Counted from the stretch's first letter, positions 8,862 to 17,422 are shown. The stretch is DNA of 64,000 bases from Cystobacter ferrugineus (GCF_001887355.1 NZ_MPIN01000013.1:218044-282043); one strand, 5' to 3'. Numbers and translations are program-made. Notes: generated by a model not told the origin, from the sequence alone.

Positions 8862-9962
8862 GTGAGCCAGAACGTGCGTGGTTTCAAGTGGCTGGTGGGC
8901 GGAGTGGTCGGAATGTCCCTGCTGGGCGCGTGTGGCGCGCCGATGGAGGGGGAGGACACCTCGTCCGAGCTGAGCGATCAGGCCCTGGGCGACGTGGCGG
9001 TGAGCCTGTCGGTGGCGAGCAGCAGCATGAGCGCCCGTGAGGACGTGGCGGTGACGGTGACCTTCACCAACGTGTCCTCCCAGCCGGTGCAGCTCTTGCG
9101 CTGGTTCGTGCCCGGCACCGAGGGCATCAAGGCCGGCCTGTTCGAGGTCTCTCGCAACGGTGAGGAGGTGGATTACATCGGTCCCCACATCAAGCGCGCG
9201 GCTCCCCAGGCCGAGGACTTCGTCACCCTGGCCCCCGGCGAGAGCCTGTCGGGCACCGCGTCCCTGTCGGGCATGTATGACCTGAGCGAGAGCGGCACGT
9301 ACTCGGTGCGCTTCGCCGCCCAGTCCACCAACCAGCACAACGTGGGGCTCACCCGCGCCGCCAACCTCGACTCCAACATCGTGAGCCTGTGGATCGAGGG
9401 CCGCCCGGAGCGCGAGCCGCAGCTCCAGGCGCAGGCCGTGACGGCCCAGGGCCTGACCACCGCCAGCAACTGCTCGAGCACCCGCGCCTCGCAGATCTCC
9501 ACGGCGTTCGCCTCCGCCAAGACGTACGCGAGCAGCACGTCGAGCTACCTCAACGGCATCTCCTCGGGCACCACGCGCTACACCACGTGGTTCGGCACCT
9601 ACTCCAGCACCAACGTGGCCACGGCCCGCTCGCACTTCACGAAGATCAACAGCGCCTTCGCCTCCGCGGCGGTCACGGTGGATTGCGGCTGCACGGACTC
9701 GGCCTACGCCTACGTGTACCCGTCCCAGCCGTACAAGATCTACGTGTGCAGCGCCTTCTGGAGCGCGCCCAACACGGGCACGGACTCCAAGGCGGGCACG
9801 CTGGTCCACGAGATGAGCCACTTCACCGTGGTGGCCGGCACGGATGACCACGCCTACGGCCAGAGCGCCGCCAAGAGCCTGGCCAAGTCCAGCCCCACCC
9901 GGGCCTTGGACAACGCGGACAACCACGAGTACATCGCCGAGAACAACCCCGCCCAGAACTGA
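8862..9962 (+). CDS. secreted M35 peptidyl-Lys metalloendopeptidase (aspzincin) with propeptide
   Basis: A 366-aa preproenzyme. GTG at 8862 follows GAAAGGA by nine bases and begins at the signal sequence, which ends in LLGAC (lipobox); a TTG at 8844 is less likely. Residues about 45-180 form an immunoglobulin-like prodomain. The mature catalytic domain starts near NCSSTRASQ and holds HEMSH (about 315-319) followed by GTDDHAYG, the HExxH plus GTxDxxYG aspzincin signature of Lys-specific endopeptidases. The prodomain ends with a short linker (EREPQLQAQAV). A myxobacterial predator would use it extracellularly. The next gene encodes a homologue of its prodomain alone. Confidence 0.9.
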   Translation: MSQNVRGFKWLVGGVVGMSLLGACGAPMEGEDTSSELSDQALGDVAVSLSVASSSMSAREDVAVTVTFTNVSSQPVQLLRWFVPGTEGIKAGLFEVSRNGEEVDYIGPHIKRAAPQAEDFVTLAPGESLSGTASLSGMYDLSESGTYSVRFAAQSTNQHNVGLTRAANLDSNIVSLWIEGRPEREPQLQAQAVTAQGLTTASNCSSTRASQISTAFASAKTYASSTSSYLNGISSGTTRYTTWFGTYSSTNVATARSHFTKINSAFASAAVTVDCGCTDSAYAYVYPSQPYKIYVCSAFWSAPNTGTDSKAGTLVHEMSHFTVVAGTDDHAYGQSAAKSLAKSSPTRALDNADNHEYIAENNPAQN

Positions 9963-9994
9963 GGCGGAGCAAAACGAGAAGTTGAAGGAAGGGA

Positions 9995-10024
9995 CGGGAG
10001 CGGCGACGCTCCCGTTTTTTTTTT
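9995..10024 (+). terminator. Rho-independent terminator after the M35 protease gene
   Basis: The same CGGGAGCG-GCGA-CGCTCCCG hairpin as at 8611, here followed by ten consecutive T. It lies 32 bases after the protease stop and separates it from the downstream lipoprotein gene, which would therefore need read-through or its own promoter. Confidence 0.85.
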
Positions 10025-10072
10025 GCCAGGGGGTCCGTTCCGGGCTCCCTCCCAGAGGAGAACACCCTGTTT

Positions 10073-10708
10073 ATGACGCGTGGACATGTGGGTTGGGTCG
10101 CGCTGTGCTGTCTGGCGCTGAGTGGTGGAGGTTGTACTCGCCGTGAGTCCGCGGAAACCAAGCCCCCGGAGCCGCCGGCGCCAGCTCAGCCCTCGGCACC
10201 CGCGCAGCCCTCGGCGCAGACGCCCCCCGAGACGCAGGCTCCCGAGCAGAAGGAGACTCCTCCCATGGCCACGACCCTGGAGTGCAAGTTGAGCGTGCCG
10301 GCGAGCGTGCCCGTGGGCCAGCCGGTGGAGCTGCTCTTCCAGCTCACCAACCGCACGGCGGCCCCTCTGTACGTGCTCTCCTGGCGCACGCCGCTCGAGC
10401 CCTTGGGGGGACGTGACTTCGACATCACCCGCGACGGCGCCGAGGTGGCCTACCAGGGACCGATGAAGAAGCGCGCCGCGCCCCCCCCGGACCAGTACCG
10501 GGCGGTGGCGCCGGGGGCCACGGTGGAGGGGCGGCTCGATCTGGCCCAGGCCTACGACCTGAGCCAGCCCGGGCGCTACCGCATCGCGTTTCCCGGCCCG
10601 CTCATGGACGTCACCGACAAGCTGCCCGACACGGCGCGCTCGTTCGAGGTCATGACCGCCCGGCCGGTGACGTGCCCGGTCGTCGAGACGACGCTCACCA
10701 AGCCCTGA
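10073..10708 (+). CDS. lipoprotein homologous to the M35 propeptide; possible protease inhibitor
   Basis: A 211-aa lipoprotein (LALSGGGC lipobox), a Pro/Ala-rich linker (about 30-65) and one Ig-like domain. That domain aligns along its whole length with the prodomain of the protease just upstream: VSLSVASS/CKLSVPAS, FEVSRNGEEVDYIGP/FDITRDGAEVAYQGP, KRAAPQAEDFVTLAPG/KRAAPPPDQYRAVAPG, GMYDLSESGTYSVRFA/QAYDLSQPGRYRIAFP. It has no catalytic domain. I infer that it acts in trans as a membrane-anchored chaperone or self-protection inhibitor of the secreted protease; no assigned function is known to me. AGAGGAG lies 12 bases before the start, rather far. Confidence 0.75.
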   Translation: MTRGHVGWVALCCLALSGGGCTRRESAETKPPEPPAPAQPSAPAQPSAQTPPETQAPEQKETPPMATTLECKLSVPASVPVGQPVELLFQLTNRTAAPLYVLSWRTPLEPLGGRDFDITRDGAEVAYQGPMKKRAAPPPDQYRAVAPGATVEGRLDLAQAYDLSQPGRYRIAFPGPLMDVTDKLPDTARSFEVMTARPVTCPVVETTLTKP

Positions 10709-10816
10709 TTCGCGCGATGTCTCTGGCGCGCTCGCACCACATCCTCCATGGTGCGGTTTTACGCGGCGCGGCAAATGGCCGCGCCGCCATCTCCGCCCCT
10801 GCATCGAGGAAGAGGA

Positions 10817-11683
10817 ATGAGTCGCGTCCTGGAGGACCTGCTGGAGCTCCTGAAGCTGGAGCCCATTGAGGAGAACCTGTTTCGCGGACGGAGCCAGGAT
10901 CTCGGTTTCCGGCAGCTATTCGGGGGGCAGGTGCTGGGGCAGTCGTTGTCGGCGGCCAGCCAGACCGTGCCCCCGCACCGGCCCGTGCACTCGCTGCACG
11001 GCTACTTCCTGCGCCCCGGGGATGCCAGCCTGCCCGTGGTCTACACCGTGGACCGGTTGCGCGATGGCGGCAGCTTCACCACCCGCCGGGTGGTGGCCAT
11101 CCAGAAGGGGGAGCCCATCTTCTCGGTGATGGCGTCCTTCCAGGGCGAGGAGCCCGGCTTCGAGCACCAGACGAAGATGCCCGAGGTGCCCGGCCCCGAG
11201 GGACTCCCCACGGACCTGGAGCTGCTCGGCCGCAAGGCGCACCTCATCCCCGAGAAGATCCGCGACAAGATCCTGTGCGAGAAGCCCATCGAGATCCGCC
11301 CGGTGACGCAGCAGGATCCCTTCGATCCCCTCGTGCTCGAGCCCGTCAAGCACGTGTGGTTCCGCGCCGATGGCGCGCTGCCCGACGACTCGCGGGTGCA
11401 CCGCTACCTGCTCGCCTATGCGTCGGACTTCAACCTCATCACCACCGCGCTCCAGCCGCATGGCACCAGCCACATGCATCCCCAGATGCAGCTCGCGAGC
11501 CTGGACCACGCGCTGTGGTTCCACGGCAACCTGCGGATGAATGACTGGCTGCTGTACTCCATCGCCAGCCCCTGGGCTGGCAACGCGCGCGGCCTGTCGT
11601 ATGGGCACATCTTCACGCGGGACGGCCGCCTGGTGGCCTCCGTGGCGCAAGAGGGGCTCATGCGCATGCGCCCACCGAAGTAG
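10817..11683 (+). CDS. tesB: acyl-CoA thioesterase II
   Basis: A 288-aa double hot-dog thioesterase, close to the 286 aa of E. coli TesB. Motifs in order: LFRGRSQDLGFRQLFGGQVLGQ (domain 1), HSLHGYFLRPGD, FTTRRVVAIQ, and ASLDHALWFH with the catalytic Asp in domain 2. It hydrolyses acyl-CoA to free acid and CoA in the cytoplasm. The ATG at 10817 with GAAGAGGA just upstream gives the usual N-terminus; an in-frame start at 10748 would add 23 residues foreign to the family. Confidence 0.93.
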   Translation: MSRVLEDLLELLKLEPIEENLFRGRSQDLGFRQLFGGQVLGQSLSAASQTVPPHRPVHSLHGYFLRPGDASLPVVYTVDRLRDGGSFTTRRVVAIQKGEPIFSVMASFQGEEPGFEHQTKMPEVPGPEGLPTDLELLGRKAHLIPEKIRDKILCEKPIEIRPVTQQDPFDPLVLEPVKHVWFRADGALPDDSRVHRYLLAYASDFNLITTALQPHGTSHMHPQMQLASLDHALWFHGNLRMNDWLLYSIASPWAGNARGLSYGHIFTRDGRLVASVAQEGLMRMRPPK

Positions 11684-11700
11684 GGCGGCGTCCTCGCGGC

Positions 11701-12240
11701 TCAGGCGGGGGAGGAGGGGTTCGCGAACCAGGAGCCGAACCAGCGCCCTCCCTGGGAGTCCTGGGCGTGGGCCACCCCGCGCAGCCCGCCCTCCGTGCCC
11801 ACCGCGCGGAAGTGCAGCGTGGCGCCGAGGAGCCTCGCGTCGTCGAGGGAGAAGGCCAGTGCCTCGCCCTCCACCCGGGGCGTCACGTCCCCCTCGAGCG
11901 GCGCGTCTCGTGGAAACAGGATGCGCACCTGACCGGTGAGCCGTGTCCCGCGGGGCTCCACCGAGAGCCACATGGGCACGGGTGCCATCTCCAGCTCCGC
12001 GGGGTAGAGCGAGAGCGTCCCCTGCCACGTGCCCACCAGCACGACGTGGCTCCAGGCTTCCCCGCGCAGCAGCTCCCTCGCCTCGCCCCGCTTCCAGTGC
12101 GACTCGAGCGTCGCTCCGCCCAGAAGCACCGCGCCCGTCTCCATCCGCGTCCCCGGAGACAGCGCCCGCACGAGGCCCTCCAGCATCCCCGGAAGATCGT
12201 TGTTGTAGGTGTAGCTGTTGCCAATGAAGAGCACGCGCAC
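11701..12240 (-). CDS. chimeric protein: SGNH-hydrolase N-terminus joined to a beta-rich domain
   Basis: A 179-aa protein. Residues 1-70 begin VLFIGNSYTYNNDLPGML, the block I (G-N-S) of SGNH/GDSL hydrolases, and reach SHVVLV. At that point a hydrolase would continue for 150 or more residues with blocks III and V, but here the sequence changes to GTWQGTLSLYPAE and then a beta-strand-rich domain to the end. No Asp-x-x-His catalytic pair is present, so it cannot be a complete SGNH enzyme. Either a deletion fused two genes or this is a natural small two-domain protein; I favour a fusion remnant. Confidence 0.55.
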   Translation of the reverse strand: MRVLFIGNSYTYNNDLPGMLEGLVRALSPGTRMETGAVLLGGATLESHWKRGEARELLRGEAWSHVVLVGTWQGTLSLYPAELEMAPVPMWLSVEPRGTRLTGQVRILFPRDAPLEGDVTPRVEGEALAFSLDDARLLGATLHFRAVGTEGGLRGVAHAQDSQGGRWFGSWFANPSSPA

Positions 12241-12496
12241 GGTGGCCTTGGGAGGGCGGGGCGGGAAGTCGTTGGAGGTCTAGCCTACATAGACGGACTA
12301 TGTGAATGGGCGTGGGATCATATCTCGATAGACAGACAATAAGTGCGAATCATGTGTCTTGGATTGATTGGCCCAGAGATTGCATTTTGTTTGTGTTTTA
12401 TTTGTTTTGTTTTCGCCAATAAAACACAAACATTTTTCGCGAATGAAATGATATTGATTGTCAATTATTGTCAACCAATACCAACAGTGTCTGTCT
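12241..12496. other. AT-rich intergenic stretch
   Basis: No gene is seen. 12343-12490 is strikingly AT-rich against the surrounding high GC, with runs of T and of A. A short inverted repeat ACATAG-ACGGA-CTATGT lies at 12287-12303, near the start of the chimeric hydrolase gene. It could carry that gene's promoter, or be residue of a recent insertion. Confidence 0.5.
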
Positions 12497-13540
12497 TTAC
12501 TGCGGAGTGGCGGGGGCAGGCGTGCCCATGTCGACGAATTCCGGCAGCAGGAAGTCGTCCAGGGCGGGCACCTTGTCGATGAGACCCAGGTCCACGAGCT
12601 GTCGTGCCAGGGTGTCCCAGCGCTCGCGGCTCATGGTGCCCAGGCCCTTGGCGCGAGTCTGCTCCGTTTCGATGAGGGGCTTCTGGGCGCGCGCCGCCTC
12701 GGCGAACGTGTCCGCGTCCATGGAGGTGTTGAGCTTGCCCATGACGGCGTTGGTGGCCGTGGGGTCGTCCAGGTAGGCCCGCCAGCCCTCGCGCACCGCC
12801 TCCACGAAGTCCTTCACCCGCGACGGCTGCTTCTGCCAGAGCTCCCGGCGGGTGATGAGCACGGCGATGTAGGGATTGAATCCCTCGTCGGCCACCAGGA
12901 ACACGGCGGGATCCGCGCCCTGGCGCCGCGCGGCGATGGGCTCCGAGGTGATGAAGCACTGCTGGCTGAAGTCCTTGTCCGCCACGAAGCGCGCCACGCC
13001 GCCGTCGTAGGGCACCACCTTCACCTTGTCGAAGCCATACTTCTTCTTCAGGTACGCGGCGTAGGGCAGGCCCGGCTCCAGGGCCACCGTGCCCGAGGAG
13101 AGCAGATCCTTGATGTTCTTGGCGCCGCGCGACGCATGGGTCATGAGGGCTTGTGGCGCCGTCTGGTACACGGCGAACAGCGGAATCACATCCACGCCCC
13201 GTGCCCGGGCGGTGAGGATTTCATCCGCGCCGGCGATGCCGAAGTCCACCTGGCCCGACGCCACCATCTGCATCACCGGCACCCCGGCGCCGCCGCCCTG
13301 GATGCTCACGTCCATTCCGCGGCGCTTGAAGTGCCCCAGATCCCTCGCGGCGTAGAAGCCACCGAACTCGGGCTCGGCCACCCAGTTGAGGGCCAGCTTG
13401 ACCTGTGTCACCTGGGGGGCGGCGGCACTTCCCGCGTCCCCTCCCGCCGCCTGGGGCGCGTTCTCCTTGGCGCGCGAGCACGCCCCGGCCACCACGAGCA
13501 GCACCAGTCCACCCACGACTCCAGCCAGACGTCCTTTCAC
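12497..13540 (-). CDS. ABC transporter substrate-binding lipoprotein, NMT1/SsuA-like
   Basis: A 347-aa lipoprotein (VVAGACS) with the NMT1/THI5-like fold. VKLALNWVAEPEFGGFYAARDLG starts the domain, then GVPVMQMVASGQVDFGIAGADEIL, and SGTVALEPGLPYAAYLKKKYG. The family binds sulfonates, nitriles, pyrimidines or riboflavin-type compounds. The CCCFC motif of THI5 is absent, so thiamine-pyrimidine transport by that mechanism is not supported. It is the last gene of the operon, 30 bases after the permease gene. Substrate is not decided; the partner flavin monooxygenase makes a sulfonate or an aromatic heterocycle plausible. Confidence 0.88.
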   Translation of the reverse strand: MKGRLAGVVGGLVLLVVAGACSRAKENAPQAAGGDAGSAAAPQVTQVKLALNWVAEPEFGGFYAARDLGHFKRRGMDVSIQGGGAGVPVMQMVASGQVDFGIAGADEILTARARGVDVIPLFAVYQTAPQALMTHASRGAKNIKDLLSSGTVALEPGLPYAAYLKKKYGFDKVKVVPYDGGVARFVADKDFSQQCFITSEPIAARRQGADPAVFLVADEGFNPYIAVLITRRELWQKQPSRVKDFVEAVREGWRAYLDDPTATNAVMGKLNTSMDADTFAEAARAQKPLIETEQTRAKGLGTMSRERWDTLARQLVDLGLIDKVPALDDFLLPEFVDMGTPAPATPQ

Positions 13541-13570
13541 GTGTGCCTTCCTCTCCGATGCAAGGGTTTC

Positions 13571-14356
13571 TCACGGCCCCGACGAGGCCGAGGGGTGCCA
13601 GCGTTTGAGCAGCCGGAAGCCCGTCAGGTTCACCGCGCCAAACAGCGCCAGCCCCAACACCGCCGCCGCCAGCACGGCGGCGAAGAGCAGGTCCGTGCGC
13701 AATTGCCGGTAGGCCGTCAGCACCAGGATGCCCAGGCCCGCGCCTTCCTCGGAGAAGCCCGCGACGAACTCGCCCACGATGGCGCCAATGACGGCCAGCC
13801 CCGAGGCGACGCGCAGTCCGGTGAAGAGTTGCGGCAGCGCCGCCGGCAGCTCCAGCTTCCACAGCGTGGCGAGCCGCTTCGCCCCGTACAGGCGGAACAG
13901 GTCGCGCAGCGCCGGCTCCACCGAGCGCAGCCCGGTGAGCGTGTTGGTGATGACGGGAAAGAGCGAGACGATGAAGGAGGAGATGGCCACGGCGCGCGTG
14001 CCCGGGCCGAACCACAGCACCAGCAGCGGGGCGATGGCCACGATGGGCACCGTCTGGAGGAAGAGCGTGTAGGGGTAGAGCGCCCGCTCCAACAGCCGCG
14101 AGGAGGCCAGGAGGATGGCGATGAGCACGCCCACCCCGGCGCTCAAGCCGAAGCCGATCAGCGAGGCACGCCCGGTGGTGAGCATCGCGTTCCACAGGGA
14201 GGGCGCCTCGTGCGCCCCGGCGAGGGCGATGGCGGACGGGGGCGGCAGCAGCCAGACGGCGATGCCGAACACCCGCGTCACCCCCTCCCACAGCGCCAGC
14301 AGCACCCCGAGCGCGACCAGGGGCGGCACCACCTGTCGCAGGAAGGAGCCGTTCAT
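13571..14356 (-). CDS. ABC transporter permease, SsuC/TauC type
   Basis: A 261-aa membrane protein of the binding-protein-dependent permease family, with about six helices. The cytoplasmic loop LYGAKRLATLWKLELPAALP is the EAA-type loop that docks the ATPase. VGEFVAGFSEEGAGLG follows, as in SsuC and TauC. The ATG at 14356 overlaps the ATPase stop by four bases. It forms the channel of the importer with the ATPase and binding protein beside it. Confidence 0.9.
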   Translation of the reverse strand: MNGSFLRQVVPPLVALGVLLALWEGVTRVFGIAVWLLPPPSAIALAGAHEAPSLWNAMLTTGRASLIGFGLSAGVGVLIAILLASSRLLERALYPYTLFLQTVPIVAIAPLLVLWFGPGTRAVAISSFIVSLFPVITNTLTGLRSVEPALRDLFRLYGAKRLATLWKLELPAALPQLFTGLRVASGLAVIGAIVGEFVAGFSEEGAGLGILVLTAYRQLRTDLLFAAVLAAAVLGLALFGAVNLTGFRLLKRWHPSASSGP

Positions 14357-15171
14357 GCCGAGTCTCCCCGCTCGAGGGCTTCCTGGAGCAGACCCAGCTC
14401 CCGGGCGAAGCCGGGCTCGGAGCGCAGGGAGGCGCGGCGCTCCGCGGGCAGGTCGAGCCGCCGGTCCAGCATCACCCGCGCGGGCCGCCGCGACAGCACC
14501 ACGGCGCGCTGGGCCAGGTAGGCCGCCTCGGAGAGCGAGTGGGTGACGAAGAGCACGGTCATCCCCAGCTCCTTCCACAGCGCGAGGAGCTGATCATCCA
14601 GCCGGTTGCGCGTCAGCTCGTCCAGGGCGGCGAAGGGCTCGTCGAGCAGCAGCAGCCGGGGACGGGTGACGAGCGCCCGGGCGAGCGACACGCGCATGCG
14701 CATGCCGCCCGAGAGCTCCGCCGGGTAGCGCGCGGTGGCGTCCCCCAGGCCCACCTCGGTGAGCAGGGCCCGCGCCGCCGCGTGGCGCTCGGGGGTGGGC
14801 ACTCCCGTCAACTCGAGCGGCAGCGCCACGTTGTCCAGCACCGAGCGCCAGGGCAGCAGGTGCGCGTCCTGGAAGACGTAGGCGATGGGGTTGCGCGCGC
14901 CCCGCGTGCGCTCGAGCGGGGGAGAGAAGGTGAGGGTGCCCGCGTTGGGCTGGTCCAGTCCCGCCACCAGCTTGAGCAGGGTGGACTTGCCGCAGCCCGA
15001 GGGGCCCACCAGCGCCACGAAGGCGCCCGCGCCGATGTCCAGGTCCATGCCCGTGATCACGGGCACTCCGCCCGGGAAGGTACGCCGCAGGCCCGAGAGC
15101 CGCACACGCACGCCCCCCGAGCCCTCGTCGGGCGCCACGGGGGTGGAGGAATCCGAGGGGGTGGAAATCAT
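14353..15171 (-). CDS. ABC transporter ATP-binding protein, SsuB/TauB type
   Basis: A 272-aa ATPase. Walker A is GPSGCGKST, the Q-loop region is AYVFQDAHLLPWRSV, the signature is AELSGGMRMRVSLARAL, Walker B is LLLLDEPFAALD and the H-loop is FVTHSLSEA. The FQDxxLLPW sequence is typical of nitrate/sulfonate/taurine importers. The open frame extends to 15240, but the ATG at 15171 is preferred because the extra residues look unrelated. The intergenic gap to the upstream monooxygenase gene is 166 bases, so a separate promoter is possible. Confidence 0.9.
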   Translation of the reverse strand: MISTPSDSSTPVAPDEGSGGVRVRLSGLRRTFPGGVPVITGMDLDIGAGAFVALVGPSGCGKSTLLKLVAGLDQPNAGTLTFSPPLERTRGARNPIAYVFQDAHLLPWRSVLDNVALPLELTGVPTPERHAAARALLTEVGLGDATARYPAELSGGMRMRVSLARALVTRPRLLLLDEPFAALDELTRNRLDDQLLALWKELGMTVLFVTHSLSEAAYLAQRAVVLSRRPARVMLDRRLDLPAERRASLRSEPGFARELGLLQEALERGDSA

Positions 15172-15337
15172 GAGGTGCGAGGGTTCTACCCGCCCCACGC
15201 GCCGAGGGCCAACCTCATCTGACCCCACGGCGGCTGGCACGGCCCGCGCAAGGTCCGGATCCCACCCCCATCCCGGCTCTTGGATGCCCCCCAGGGCCTC
15301 GCCAGTCTCCCCGCGGGCCCCGGGAGGGGCGCGGCGC

Positions 15338-16372
15338 TCAGGCCGCCTTGCGCTCCGGCGCGATGATCGCCGAGGAGAAGCGCTCCATCTCCTCGAGCTG
15401 CGGGCTCATCTGTAGCAGCAGCAGATCCACGCCGGCCTTCTCGAACTCGGCGATCCGCTCGCGCACGCGCTGGGGCGTGCCCACCAGGCCCGGCCGCAGC
15501 CCGCGGTTGGAGACCGAGTACTCCTTGATCTTCAGCTCCCGCTCGAGCTGCGTGCCGGACAGCCACTGCTCGAAGTTGGCGAAGCCCGCGGCCTGGGGAT
15601 CCAACGTGGTGATGCGCTCGACCTCGGCCTGGGCCTCCTCCTGGCTGTCACGCACGATGGCGTAGGCGGCCATGCCGAAGCGCATCGGCGGCAGGCCCTC
15701 GCGCTCGCGCCGCGCCCGCATGTCCTGGATCTTCCCGGCGATCACCTCCGGTTCGTCCCCGTGCATGACGTAGGCGTCGCACTGCCGCGCGATCATCTGC
15801 TTGGCCGCCTCGGACTCGCCCCCCGCGTAGAGGAGCGGGCGCGGCGAGGACAGGGGCTTGGGCTCGCAGATGGCGTCCTTGAGCTGGTAGCGCTGGCCCT
15901 CGAAGCTGAAGGGCGTGCGCGACCACAGCCCGTCCACCACCTGCAACCACTCGGTGGTGCGGGCGTACCGGTCATCGTGCTGATCGAACTGCAGGCCGTA
16001 CTGCCGCGCCTCGTCCGCCCACCACGACGACACCACGTTGAGCGCCAGCCGGCCCCCGGAGATGCGATCGATGTTGGCCGCCTGCTTGGCGAACAACGCC
16101 GGGTGGTGGAAGTTGGGCCGCACCGCCACCATCAGCTCCAGCCGGCGGGTGACCGCCGCGAGCGCCGCCGCGGTGGACCAGGCGTCCAGGGCCGGCTCGG
16201 TCACGCCCTTGATGTCGTTGAGGTTGAGCTCGGCGATGAGCGTCAGGTCATAGCCGATCTCCTCGGCGCGCCTGCACAGCCGGCTCATGTACTCCCAGCT
16301 CGCCTCCATCCCCTCGTCCCGCACGTTGCGCAGCCAGCCGCCGAAGACGGGCGCCCAGAATCCGTATCTCAT
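15338..16372 (-). CDS. LLM-class flavin-dependent monooxygenase, SsuD-like
   Basis: A 344-aa bacterial-luciferase-like monooxygenase. It has LMVAVRPNFHHPALFAKQAA (beta-strand 4 region of SsuD-like enzymes), DRISGGRLALNVVSSW (flavin/phosphate binding), HDDRYARTTEWLQVV and LLYAGGESEAAKQMIA. SsuD enzymes use FMNH2 and O2 to release sulfite from alkanesulfonates. No flavin reductase gene is next to it. The start at 16372 overlaps the ATP-grasp stop by four bases, a tight coupling that suggests a joint pathway. Confidence 0.88.
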   Translation of the reverse strand: MRYGFWAPVFGGWLRNVRDEGMEASWEYMSRLCRRAEEIGYDLTLIAELNLNDIKGVTEPALDAWSTAAALAAVTRRLELMVAVRPNFHHPALFAKQAANIDRISGGRLALNVVSSWWADEARQYGLQFDQHDDRYARTTEWLQVVDGLWSRTPFSFEGQRYQLKDAICEPKPLSSPRPLLYAGGESEAAKQMIARQCDAYVMHGDEPEVIAGKIQDMRARREREGLPPMRFGMAAYAIVRDSQEEAQAEVERITTLDPQAAGFANFEQWLSGTQLERELKIKEYSVSNRGLRPGLVGTPQRVRERIAEFEKAGVDLLLLQMSPQLEEMERFSSAIIAPERKAA

Positions 16373-17304
16373 GCCGCCTCCCCGCGCCGCGCCTTGGCGA
16401 CGACGCCCTCGAGATAGTCCACCAACTGCTCGTGCGGATCCCACCCCAGCACCTCGAGCGGTCTGGCCACGAAGTTGGACAGTCCATTGATGTCGTAGAA
16501 GCGGCGCACCCCGTCGCGCTCGTCGATCATGAACTCGATGCCGCACAGCTCCATGTTCGCCGCGCGGGAGATGGCCTCCACCGCGCGGATGGTGTCGGCG
16601 TCCAGGGTCGTCTGCTCGAGGGTGACCTGGGGCTTGCCCACCATGCACGCATCGGCGGGGCACAGGTCGAAGGTGCCGCCAGTCGTGGTCACGGTGATGG
16701 CGTAGAGGAAGCGGCCGTTGAGCGTCTCCGCCCGGACGATGTGGCGCTCCTTCGTGGGCACGTACTCCTGCACGAGCAGCACGCTGTCGATGCTGTCGGG
16801 CGTGGAGCGCTCCTCGACGGCCTGGGCCAGCTCCTCGGCGCTCTCGTAGCGCACGACGCCCGCCCCCGAGCCGCCGATGTTGACCTTGACCACGATGGGA
16901 AAGCGCAGGCCCTCGGCGGCGCGCACCAGGTCCGCCCGGCGATGCACCACGCGCGTCGCCGGCGTCGCGTAGCCCAGCGAGTTGATCAGCGAGAGCTGGC
17001 GCGCCTTGGACGTGTCCACCGCCAGCGCCGGGTTGCCGTTGATGATCCGCGCGCCCGCCTGCTCCCAGTGCGAGTAGAGCGACTGGGTATAGAAGATGGC
17101 GTGCTCGCCCTGACGCAGGAAGGAGCTCATCGCCAGGCGGCTGAAGATGACCGGCGCCGGCGGCTTGCGCTCGCTCAGGTCGAAGAAGTGCTGATCGATG
17201 CGGAGGGGCACGTAGGGCACGCCCCGCCGATCGAGGACCGCGAACAACGGTTTGAACCACTCGGGGTGTTCGTAGACGACGGCGAGCTGCGGCTCGGGAC
17301 TCAT
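16369..17304 (-). CDS. RimK-like ATP-grasp ligase
   Basis: A 311-aa ATP-grasp protein. The central part has FPIVVKVNIGGSGAGVVRY (glycine-rich nucleotide loop), LLVQEYVPT, and the metal-binding end IEFMIDERDGVRRFYDINGLSNF with E...D.N. RimK relatives couple an amino group to a carboxylate with ATP. It is first in a minus-strand operon with the flavin monooxygenase and ABC importer. Substrates are unknown. I infer it modifies either the imported compound or the oxygenase product. Confidence 0.85.
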   Translation of the reverse strand: MSPEPQLAVVYEHPEWFKPLFAVLDRRGVPYVPLRIDQHFFDLSERKPPAPVIFSRLAMSSFLRQGEHAIFYTQSLYSHWEQAGARIINGNPALAVDTSKARQLSLINSLGYATPATRVVHRRADLVRAAEGLRFPIVVKVNIGGSGAGVVRYESAEELAQAVEERSTPDSIDSVLLVQEYVPTKERHIVRAETLNGRFLYAITVTTTGGTFDLCPADACMVGKPQVTLEQTTLDADTIRAVEAISRAANMELCGIEFMIDERDGVRRFYDINGLSNFVARPLEVLGWDPHEQLVDYLEGVVAKARRGEAA

Positions 17305-17422
17305 GGGTCACCTGCGGGTGAGACGGTGGGGGAACAGGTACTCACCAGGCGGAGGCGGGGTGTAGAACGACCCCGACCGCCCTGCAACTCCCCCCGGTTC
17401 CACCCCAGGGCCCGTCTACTGC

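Noticed and set aside
12497..13540. Assignment of the binding protein to thiamine-pyrimidine uptake
   Set aside because: The CCCFC motif of THI5-type proteins is not present.
12458..14521. A 687-codon plus-strand frame through the ABC operon
   Set aside because: It is antisense to three clear ABC transporter genes and His/Arg/Gln-rich; a shadow frame.
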